A stretch of 7,000 nucleotides of DNA from UBA7672 sp035548775. Lineage in GTDB: Bacteria > Pseudomonadota > Alphaproteobacteria > Caulobacterales > Hyphomonadaceae. The position numbers were made by a program, and so were the translations under genes. The stretch spans positions 1 through 7,000 of the forward strand of contig DASZSI010000118.1 in NCBI GenBank assembly GCA_035548775.1, given 5' to 3'. The notes under the pieces are model-generated. The model was given only the letters and a program-made list of their open reading frames with translations, searched no databases and was not told where the DNA came from. Below are positions 1 through 5,747 of the stretch, one piece after another; position 1 is the first letter of the stretch, and each line of letters begins with the position of its first letter.

Positions 1-669
1 GCCGCACATGAGCGAGGCTTTCGGCGCCACAGTTCGGCGCTGATGTTCCGCCACAAAGCGCGCAATGATCGGCTGCACCGCGGGGGGGTGTTGCGGCGGC
101 TGTTCCTGGGCCGACAAGTTCAGCACGTTATTGGCATAGCCCCAGAGTGTCGGCGCGACGCGGAGCTGGCGCAACAGATGCTCCATCTTGCCGGACACGG
201 TGAGATCGACGGGCGAGAAGAAGCTGGCGCGGTCTTTCAGATCCTCGACCAGAAAGGCGAGCGTGTCCCATTCGTCCTGTTCGTCGTGGCGGACATGGTC
301 GGGGCTGAAGGGTGTCAGCTTGAGGTCGCCGATGGCGACCGCCCTGCCCGGCGACATGAGGTGAACCCTGAAACCGGCCTCGGCCAGGATCTGGCGCATC
401 GCATGAGAAGATCGCGCGGGAATGTAGATCGGTATGTCGCGCGACAGGCGATTGATCGAGGGGATATTGAAGTGATCTTCGTGCTCGTGCGTGTAGACCA
501 CGGCGTCAACCGGCGGCATGGCGGCGATGTCGATCTGGCGTGGCGGATAGACGACGCCGACACCGCCATTGTGCCCGAAGCCCTCGACCAGCAAGGGATC
601 GATCAGGATGCGGGCGTTCGCCGTTGCGAACATCCACCCCTGGTGGCCGATGAAGGTGGTCTCCAGCAT
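1..669 (-). CDS. MBL-fold metallo-hydrolase, partial (C-terminus beyond left edge)
   Basis: The reverse strand reads open from an ATG at 669-667 to the window edge, giving 223 codons with no stop, so the C-terminus is missing. The protein begins MLETTFIGHQGWMF and shows the hallmarks of the metallo-beta-lactamase fold: a first strand ending ILIDP (residues 21-25, Asp24) and the metal-binding motif HEHEDH (His61, His63, Asp65, His66) preceded by VDAVVYT. A later FSPDH segment (residues 121-125) could supply another metal ligand. The DHF-IPS continuation resembles the broad UlaG/CMAH-like hydrolase group (Lactamase_B_2 type) rather than true beta-lactamases; the substrate cannot be named. The start is well supported by GGAGG at 675-679, five bases upstream of ATG. 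It lies 55 bp downstream of amiC on the same strand, so co-transcription is possible. The forward-strand open frame over this region is a shadow. Confidence 0.85.
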   Translation of the reverse strand, partial: MLETTFIGHQGWMFATANARILIDPLLVEGFGHNGGVGVVYPPRQIDIAAMPPVDAVVYTHEHEDHFNIPSINRLSRDIPIYIPARSSHAMRQILAEAGFRVHLMSPGRAVAIGDLKLTPFSPDHVRHDEQDEWDTLAFLVEDLKDRASFFSPVDLTVSGKMEHLLRQLRVAPTLWGYANNVLNLSAQEQPPQHPPAVQPIIARFVAEHQRRTVAPKASLMCG

Positions 670-724
670 TAGCGCCTCCGTCGCCACTCCAGCCCGGAAC
701 GGGAGGGCTTGTCCACTGGAAGCG

Positions 725-1948
725 TTATTTCGCGGCCAGTATCCGGGCCTGACTGTCAAAGAAGGTGTCGATGGCGGCGGCGATGCCGCGCACCAGCTTT
801 TTTCGTCGGGTTTCGGAAATCATCATCGCAGCATCCGACTCGTTGGTGATGAAACCCATTTCCAACAGGATGGCCGGGACGTCGGGCGACAGGAGAACGT
901 AGAAGCCGCGCTGGCGATGCGTGTTCTGAAGCGCCGGCCAGCCGGCGTCGGCTAGCGAGGGAACGAGGATCTGTGCGAAGCGAGCTGACTGGTTCTTGGT
1001 TTCGCGCTGCACCAGGTCAGCGAGGATCTGGTTTACTTCCGGCGGGCGGCTGGAATCCACTTCGACATCGAGCACCCAGTCGTTCTTGTGCTTCGCGGCG
1101 TCCTGACGTTTTTCGCCCTCCGGCGAGAGCGTGTAGACTGACGCCCCCGTAGTAGCGGGATTGCTGCCGGCGTCGGCGTGGAGCGCGATGAAGAGATCAG
1201 CGCCGAGATTGCGCGCCTTGGTGACGCGATCTTCGAGTTCGATGAAGGTGTCCGTCGAGCGCGTGAGAGCTACATCGTATCGACCGGATTCCAGAAGCTG
1301 GTCGCGCAAGGCCACCGCCGCCCCCAGCGTGACGTCTTTTTCCATCAGTCCGGTCTGCGACTGCGCGCCGGGGTCCTTACCGCCATGGCCAGGATCGATG
1401 ACGATCAGCGGCTTGCGCACGGGCTGAGGCGTCGCAGGCGCCGAGGCCGCAGGATCGGCTGCAGCAGCTTTGGTGAAGTTCGCTGAGGAGGTTGCCTCGA
1501 GATCCATCACAATGCGGAAGTGCTCATCCTTGCCCGAGGGGGAGAGCGAGAATTCGCGCGTAACGAGCGCCGGCTTGGCGAGATCGAAGACGAGACGCGA
1601 TGTGGTGGCGGTGTTCTGGGCGTAGCGAAAGCCCGCTACAACGCCATCGCCCTTGCCTGAGCCGGACTCGGCCGTGAGACCGTCGATCGACCAGCGCACG
1701 CGCGGCAGGTCGATGACGATGCGCTGCGTGCCCGCAGACAGCATGAACACATGATATTTGAGAGCTGCATCGCTATCGATAACGACGCGAGTCTTGTCGG
1801 GCGTGCCGCCGAAACGGACCGAAAGCACACGCGCAAGTGGCGCGGCCGGCGCGGGCGCGGCCTGCGCGGTGGCGAGCCCGAAGGCGCACAGGATGAGAAG
1901 AAGAAACGCCCGCACGTCCGCGTCCCTGATGGATGCGCTGAAGGCCAT
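725..1948 (-). CDS. amiC: N-acetylmuramoyl-L-alanine amidase (AMIN + Amidase_3), AmiC-type
   Basis: This periplasmic zinc amidase cleaves the bond between N-acetylmuramic acid and the stem peptide, and in this family it typically acts in daughter-cell separation. The 407-residue product has an N-terminal signal peptide (hydrophobic core about 14-28, likely cut near AQA, residue 30). An AMIN domain at about 38-150 probably targets it to peptidoglycan or septum. After an Ala/Pro-rich linker (about 160-178) comes an Amidase_3 catalytic domain from about 181 to 395. All expected catalytic features are present: IDPGHGGKDPGA with zinc ligand His188, Glu203 in LMEKD, FIALHADA with His257, and catalytic Glu363 in LLEMGF. 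The ATG at 1948 lacks a clear ribosome binding site. A GTG at 1915 (codon 12) is preceded by AGGGA at 1923-1927 with 7-base spacing and would give a neater signal peptide, MRAFLLLILCAFGLATAQA, so the true start may be there. The lipoprotein gene ends 40 bp upstream on the same strand. Confidence 0.95.
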   Translation of the reverse strand: MAFSASIRDADVRAFLLLILCAFGLATAQAAPAPAAPLARVLSVRFGGTPDKTRVVIDSDAALKYHVFMLSAGTQRIVIDLPRVRWSIDGLTAESGSGKGDGVVAGFRYAQNTATTSRLVFDLAKPALVTREFSLSPSGKDEHFRIVMDLEATSSANFTKAAAADPAASAPATPQPVRKPLIVIDPGHGGKDPGAQSQTGLMEKDVTLGAAVALRDQLLESGRYDVALTRSTDTFIELEDRVTKARNLGADLFIALHADAGSNPATTGASVYTLSPEGEKRQDAAKHKNDWVLDVEVDSSRPPEVNQILADLVQRETKNQSARFAQILVPSLADAGWPALQNTHRQRGFYVLLSPDVPAILLEMGFITNESDAAMMISETRRKKLVRGIAAAIDTFFDSQARILAAK

Positions 1949-1988
1949 TCTGGCCGAATATTGAGAGGTAGCCCGGCGGCGTTAACGA

Positions 1989-2675
1989 TTAGTTGGTAGC
2001 CTGAACGTCCTTGAGGCGGGCCTTGAGGGTGGCGAGGAAGCCCTCGGCCCAGCGGCGTAGGCGAGTGTCGGGATTGTCGTTCAGGAACGCCTCGACTTCG
2101 CCGATCATGGTTGAATGGATGACGGTCTGTTCGGCGGCGAACGACGTTCCGGAAACGCGGTTGTCCGGCCCCTTGATGACCCCGAGATAGGCTTTGTGGT
2201 CGTCGTCTAGCGCGCCAGTGGGCGCGGGAATGCCCAGGAGCTTGGCTGCCTCGGCGATCGCTTGCACCTCCGCGTCATGTCCTGCCAGGACCGAGTTGAT
2301 CAGGCCCTGGTTGCGGTCTCCGAAGCCTCTGTTGAAGGTTGGGGGCGCTCCGGGCGACTGGGGGCCTGGCGCAGGTGTGAACACTCCGGTCTGGCTCTTG
2401 TTGCCACCGACGATGGGATCATTGGTCCGGGGCTTTGGAAGCAGAGGCTTGGCAAGTTCGGCCGCTTGCCTCTCGAACTCGACATACATGGCGGCGGAGT
2501 TGAGGATTTCGACTTCCGCCTTGGAAGCGGCTTGGGGCGGCTCCGGGGTTGGAGCGGATGGCTTCGCCGGCAGCTGTGCATCGGGAGGTGTGCCAGTAGC
2601 CTGGACTCGGCCAGTCGGATCGCCTCCCCCGCAGGCAGTGAGCAGAAAGGTGGCGAGGATCAGGATCAGGCGCAT
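1989..2675 (-). CDS. Predicted lipoprotein with DUF4142-like C-terminal region
   Basis: The 228-residue product begins with a short signal sequence and a clear lipobox, LLTAC, placing the lipidated cysteine at residue 15; it is probably membrane-anchored in the periplasm. A Pro/Ala-rich linker follows (about 27-50). A helical segment (about 52-80, AEVEILNSAAMYVEFERQ) is separated by a Gly/Pro-rich loop (about 81-125) from further helices at 126-228. The pattern of those helices (VLAGHDAEVQAIAEAAKLLG, then DDDHKAYLG, then EQTVIHST and LRRWAEGFLATLKARL) resembles DUF4142, a ferritin-like domain of unknown function. That match is from memory of the family pattern, not a search. The start is firm: AAAGGAGG at 2681-2688 lies five bases from ATG. 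It is the first gene of a leftward set leading into amiC, which suggests an envelope role, but no function is known. Confidence 0.85.
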   Translation of the reverse strand: MRLILILATFLLTACGGGDPTGRVQATGTPPDAQLPAKPSAPTPEPPQAASKAEVEILNSAAMYVEFERQAAELAKPLLPKPRTNDPIVGGNKSQTGVFTPAPGPQSPGAPPTFNRGFGDRNQGLINSVLAGHDAEVQAIAEAAKLLGIPAPTGALDDDHKAYLGVIKGPDNRVSGTSFAAEQTVIHSTMIGEVEAFLNDNPDTRLRRWAEGFLATLKARLKDVQATN

Positions 2676-2680
2676 CGGTT

Positions 2681-2688
2681 CCTCCTTT
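2681..2688 (-). promoter_or_regulatory. Strong ribosome binding site of the lipoprotein gene
   Basis: On the reverse strand the sequence AAAGGAGG ends five bases before the lipoprotein ATG (2675-2673). This near-perfect Shine-Dalgarno is the strongest in the window and fixes that start. Confidence 0.85.
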
Positions 2689-2725
2689 CTGGCGCAAGAG
2701 GAATCAGCGAACGGGGCTGTCGCCC

Positions 2726-2754
2726 TTTATACGCCTCGACCGACAAAGGATCAG
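2726..2754 (-). promoter_or_regulatory. Candidate sigma-70-type promoter for lipoprotein-amiC
   Basis: Reading leftward, a -10-like TATAAA (2731-2726, five of six matches to TATAAT) is preceded after a 17-bp spacer by CTGATC (2754-2749). The latter shares only TGA with the -35 consensus. Transcription would begin about 45 bases before the lipoprotein start codon. The -10 is convincing; the -35 is weak, which is common in alphaproteobacteria. No mapped start supports it. Confidence 0.4.
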
Positions 2755-2810
2755 CGGCAAACGCGTCGGATTCTCAGAAGCATCCTGATCAAAATCTCAA
2801 CAAATCAATG

Positions 2811-2848
2811 GGATATAGGCCCCTTATCCGCGTCCCATCTATGGATAA
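2811..2848. promoter_or_regulatory. Dyad-symmetric cluster with DnaA-box-like half-sites
   Basis: Three copies of the same pentamer occur in alternating orientation: GGATA at 2811-2815, its complement TATCC at 2825-2829, and GGATA again at 2843-2847. The first two form an imperfect 19-bp palindrome with seven of nine positions pairing. The second and third are also TTATCC (2824-2829) and GGATAA (2843-2848). Read as DnaA boxes (TTATCCACA), the forward site TTATCCGCG matches 7 of 9 and the reverse site TTATCCATA (2848-2840) matches 8 of 9. The cluster lies between the divergent lipoprotein and rne genes, so a regulator-binding role is plausible but unproven. Confidence 0.35.
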
Positions 2849-3000
2849 TTGAAGTCAGGGACCCTTCGCCCTTCCCTCCGGCATTGAATTTGTGCAAGGT
2901 GAGTCCGGCGCCTATCTGAACGACAGGCGTTCACGCCCACAGCGACTGATTTTCCGAAATACCTTTGTCGCAGAGGGCGTTAGCCGGTTTCGAGCGTTTC

Positions 3001-3025
3001 GGAGGCCAGCGGTGACGCTGCCTCC
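3001..3025 (+). other. Hairpin with GTGA (GNRA) tetraloop in rne leader
   Basis: GGAGG (3001-3005) pairs with CCTCC (3021-3025). After a single bulged C at 3006, CAGCG (3007-3011) pairs with CGCTG (3016-3020). This closes a GTGA loop (3012-3015), which as RNA is a stable GNRA tetraloop. Ten base pairs with one bulge is well above background even in GC-rich DNA. It lies about 160 bases before the rne start codon. No U-tract follows, so it is not a standard terminator. A role in rne messenger control is an inference. Confidence 0.5.
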
Positions 3026-3123
3026 ATGGTCAGGACATCCATGAACGCGTCTTCGCGAGTTTCAGTCGGTCTGACCGGACGCCGTGCCCCCGCCATCCGC
3101 AAACTTTCACGTTCCAGCACTTC

Positions 3124-3157
3124 GCGGGCTGGAGCCGCGCTTTTGCGCGCCGCCCGC
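3124..3157 (+). other. Two-tier hairpin just upstream of the rne ribosome binding site
   Basis: The outer stem pairs GCGGGC (3124-3129) with GCCCGC (3152-3157). An inner stem pairs CGCGC (3136-3140) with GCGCG (3145-3149) around a TTTT loop, and an asymmetric internal loop separates them. The structure ends 9 bases before the rne Shine-Dalgarno (3167-3173), close enough to affect ribosome access or RNase E cleavage of its own message. It has no run of T after it, so it does not read as a terminator. Confidence 0.5.
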
Positions 3158-3166
3158 ACACCAGAC

Positions 3167-3173
3167 AAAGAGG
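3167..3173 (+). promoter_or_regulatory. Ribosome binding site that sets the rne start
   Basis: AAAGAGG ends nine bases before the ATG at 3183. Together with family conservation of the N-terminus this favours 3183 over the in-frame upstream ATG at 3084, which has no comparable site and would place coding sequence through the leader hairpin at 3124-3157. Confidence 0.7.
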
Positions 3174-3182
3174 TTTTACGAC

Positions 3183-5657
3183 ATGAGCAAGCTCATGCTG
3201 ATCGACGCCAACCACCCGGAGGAGACCCGGGTGGCCGTCGTATCGAACGGCCAGATCGAAGACTTTGACTTCGAAGCCAGAAACAAGCGCCAGCTTCGCG
3301 GCAACATCTATCTCGCCAAGGTGACACGCGTTGAGCCGTCGCTTCAGGCGGCGTTCGTGGACTATGGCGGCAATCGCCACGGCTTCCTCGCCTTCTCCGA
3401 AATCCATCCCGACTACTACCAGATCCCGAAGGAGGATCGCGAAGCCCTGCTGGCCGAAGCTGATGAGCAGGACGACGACGAGGACGAAGCCGAGGCTTCC
3501 GAAGCCGGCGAGTCCGAGGAAGAGGCCGAAGACGAGGATGAGCGCAAGGCGAACCGCCGCAACGCCTTCTTCCAGCGCAAATACAAGATCCAGGAAGTGA
3601 TCCGCCGCCGGCAGGTGATGCTGGTGCAGGTCGTCAAAGAGGAGCGCGGCAACAAGGGCGCGGCGCTCACCACCTACCTGTCTCTTGCGGGCCGGTATTG
3701 CGTGCTGATGCCCAACACGTCGCGCGGCGGCGGCATCAGCCGGAAGATCACCAACGCCAATGACCGCCGGCGGCTTAAGGCCATTACATCCGAGTTCGAG
3801 GTGCCGAAGGGCGCGGGGCTGATCGTGCGCACGGCGGGCGCCAAGCGCACCAAGAACGAGGTGCGGCGCGATTTCGAATACCTGACCAAGCTGTGGCAAC
3901 AGATCGTCGGCAAGACGATGGAGTCCATGGCGCCGGCCCTGATCCACGAAGAAGGCCACCTTGTCCTGCGTGCAGTGCGCGACCTCTACGACAAGGATGT
4001 CGAGCGCATCGTGGTGGAAGGCGAGGAAGCCTACCAGGAAGCCAAGACTTTCGTGAAAATGCTGATGCCCGCGCACGCCCGCAAAGTGGTGCTGCACGAG
4101 GACGCGCCGCCCCTGTTCGTGCAGACCGGGGTGGAAAGCCAGCTCGACGGCATCTTCTCGCCGACCGTGCAGCTGCCGTCCGGCGGCTACATCGTGATCA
4201 ACCAGACCGAGGCGCTGGTCGCCATTGACGTGAACTCGGGCAAGGCGACGCGCGAGCGCAACGTCGAAGCCACGGCCCTGAAGACCAACCTGGAAGCGGC
4301 CGCCGAGGCTTGCCGCCAGATGCGGCTGCGCGACCTGGCAGGCCTTATCGTTATCGATTTCATCGACATGGAGGACGGGAAGAATAACCGTTCGGTCGAA
4401 CGCAAGATGAAGGACTGCCTGAAGATCGACCGCGCCCGGGTGCAGACCGGCCGCATCAGCCAGTTCGGCCTGTTCGAGATTTCCCGCCAGCGCCGTCGCG
4501 CCGGCGTGCTGGAGTTGTCGTCCGAGCCTTGCGACCATTGTGGCGGCACCGGCCGGATGCGTTCGGTTGAAAGCGCTGCGCTGCAGCTTCTGCGTGCGAT
4601 CGAAGCTCGCGCCGCGGACGATCGCGTCGAGAGCGTGCATGTCGAGGCCGCGCCGGAAGTGGCGCTCTACCTGCTCAACGAGAAGCGGACTTCGATCGCG
4701 GATATCGAGCGCAGCTGCCATGTCGCGGTGCGGATCGAAGCCAACGACGAGTTCAAGACGGGGGAATTCGCCATCGAAGGCCGCGCTGACGGCCAGGCTA
4801 TCGCCTACCAGCCGATGAAGCCGGTCGACCTGATCAAGCTGAAGCCCCTGCCCCCGCCCGGTCCTGACGAGATCGAAGAGGAAGAGGAAGAAGAAATCGC
4901 CGACAGCGACGAGTCCGAGGAGGGCGAAGGCGAGGACGACCACGACCATCACCACCATCACGACGAAGAGGAAGATGAATCCGAAGCGCGTGAAGACGAC
5001 GAGGACGAGGAAGACCATGGCGGCAGGAGCCGGCGTCGCGGGCGCCGTGGCGGCCGCAGGCGGCGGGGCGGGCGCGAAGCGCCGGCCGGCCTCGAAGTGG
5101 TCGAGCCGTCGGACGACATGGCGCACGCCCAGCCGCGGGACCGCGACGAAGGCGGGCGCGGCGGACGGGGACGTGGCCGCCGTCGCCGTGGCGGACGGGA
5201 TCGCAACCGCACGCCGGACATTGCAGCCGACGGCGGCGAAATGCTCGACGCTATCGCTTCGGCGCCGTTCCTGGTTGCGGCGCAGGCTGCCGAGACGGCC
5301 CCGGAGGCCGTCCCGGCCGAGGCCCCGGCAGTGGAAATGGCTTCCGTGCCGGTGTTCGAGGCTCCCGCCGAAAGCGAAAGCCAAGCAGATGAAAACCTGA
5401 CAGAAACCGGTCAGGAGGCTGCCCCGCCCCGTCGGGAAGATGAAAAGCCGGCGCGGACCCGTGAGGTTGAACACGAAAACGCCGCAAGCTCGGTCGAGGC
5501 TGCCGCTATCGAAACGCCCCCGGAGCCGGATTCTGTTGAGCCAAAATCCTCAGAGACCCGGCGCCATTCCATCCATGGAGCGCCCGAGGATCAGCCTGCT
5601 GAGCCTGCGGCTCAACCGCGCAAGGTCGGCTGGTGGAGCCGCCGGAAGACGGGCTGA
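3183..5657 (+). CDS. rne: Ribonuclease E (Rne/Rng family), alphaproteobacterial type
   Basis: This is the endonuclease that starts mRNA decay, processes rRNA and tRNA, and scaffolds the degradosome. Of 824 residues, the first ~545 form the catalytic part. The S1 domain (about 36-175) is split by an acidic insertion (about 90-122, 20 acidic residues of 29 in 92-120). The 5'-sensor has IVRTAG with Arg216/Thr217. The DNase I-like site has Asp349 and Asn351 (AIDVNSG) and Asp392 (VIDFIDM), matching E. coli D303, N305 and D346. The Zn-link cysteines are Cys450 and Cys453 (CDHCGGTG). The C-terminal half is predicted disordered: an acidic block with five consecutive His (563-612), an Arg/Gly-rich block with RRRRGGR at 625-631 and 666-672 (likely RNA-binding), an Ala/Glu/Pro tail, and a terminal GWW (816-818) next to basic residues. 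In Caulobacter such a GWW motif binds PNPase. The start at 3183 is supported by AAAGAGG and the conserved MSKLMLIDANHPEETRV. Confidence 0.97.
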   Translation: MSKLMLIDANHPEETRVAVVSNGQIEDFDFEARNKRQLRGNIYLAKVTRVEPSLQAAFVDYGGNRHGFLAFSEIHPDYYQIPKEDREALLAEADEQDDDEDEAEASEAGESEEEAEDEDERKANRRNAFFQRKYKIQEVIRRRQVMLVQVVKEERGNKGAALTTYLSLAGRYCVLMPNTSRGGGISRKITNANDRRRLKAITSEFEVPKGAGLIVRTAGAKRTKNEVRRDFEYLTKLWQQIVGKTMESMAPALIHEEGHLVLRAVRDLYDKDVERIVVEGEEAYQEAKTFVKMLMPAHARKVVLHEDAPPLFVQTGVESQLDGIFSPTVQLPSGGYIVINQTEALVAIDVNSGKATRERNVEATALKTNLEAAAEACRQMRLRDLAGLIVIDFIDMEDGKNNRSVERKMKDCLKIDRARVQTGRISQFGLFEISRQRRRAGVLELSSEPCDHCGGTGRMRSVESAALQLLRAIEARAADDRVESVHVEAAPEVALYLLNEKRTSIADIERSCHVAVRIEANDEFKTGEFAIEGRADGQAIAYQPMKPVDLIKLKPLPPPGPDEIEEEEEEEIADSDESEEGEGEDDHDHHHHHDEEEDESEAREDDEDEEDHGGRSRRRGRRGGRRRRGGREAPAGLEVVEPSDDMAHAQPRDRDEGGRGGRGRGRRRRGGRDRNRTPDIAADGGEMLDAIASAPFLVAAQAAETAPEAVPAEAPAVEMASVPVFEAPAESESQADENLTETGQEAAPPRREDEKPARTREVEHENAASSVEAAAIETPPEPDSVEPKSSETRRHSIHGAPEDQPAEPAAQPRKVGWWSRRKTG

Positions 5658-5747
5658 CCGCCCGCTGAACCGCGGCATTGATTTGCGGGGGACGGCAGAT
5701 AGGCTTGATGCGTCAGGCGCGCACCCGGGCCAGGAGGAGTCGGTCCT

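Larger units (their letters stand above)
2676..3182. other. Divergent intergenic region between lipoprotein and rne genes
   Basis: This 507-bp gap carries no convincing protein gene. Its left end holds the lipoprotein ribosome binding site and a candidate leftward promoter. The middle (about 2785-2850) is noticeably more AT-rich than the surrounding genes and contains the repeated GGATA/TATCC sites. The right part (about 2990-3182) is GC-rich, rich in inverted repeats, and most likely the untranslated leader of rne. The best rightward promoter candidate I can find is TTGTGC (2890-2895), a 17-bp spacer, then TATCTG (2913-2918). Each hexamer matches consensus at only three positions, so I do not list it separately. 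Confidence 0.7.

Noticed and set aside
43..672. A 209-codon forward frame at the left edge
   Set aside because: The reverse strand encodes a clear MBL-fold protein with an intact HxHxDH motif and good ribosome binding site; the forward frame has no recognisable domain.
683..720. AGCCC/GGGCT inverted repeat between amiC and the MBL gene as a terminator
   Set aside because: The stem is short and no T-tract follows in either direction.
1982..1996. CtrA-box-like TTAA-N7-TTGG upstream of amiC
   Set aside because: Only six of the eight consensus bases of TTAA-N7-TTAA match and it overlaps the end of the lipoprotein gene; chance is a sufficient explanation.
2701..2905. Three GANTC (CcrM) sites in the divergent gap, at 2701, 2769 and 2901
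   Set aside because: About two are expected by chance in 500 bp of this base composition, so there is no meaningful enrichment.
2980..3168. A 62-codon leftward frame in the rne leader
   Set aside because: It would start with TTG, lacks a Shine-Dalgarno, and has composition expected of the opposite strand of structured GC-rich DNA.
3084..3182. An in-frame upstream ATG that would add 33 residues to RNase E
   Set aside because: The extension is not typical of the family, has no ribosome binding site, and crosses the leader hairpin; the ATG at 3183 matches the conserved N-terminus.
3030..5474. An 814-codon open frame antisense to almost all of rne
   Set aside because: It is codon-for-codon in register with rne, so its stops would correspond to rne codons TTA, CTA and TCA. 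These rare codons are absent from rne until TCA at 5550-5552, which explains the length. The translation shows low-complexity reversal of the RNase E sequence and no recognisable domain.
5658..5747. CCCGC (5661-5665) and GCGGG (5685-5689) as an rne terminator
   Set aside because: The stem is five pairs around a 19-base loop and no T-run follows; it does not support a rho-independent terminator.
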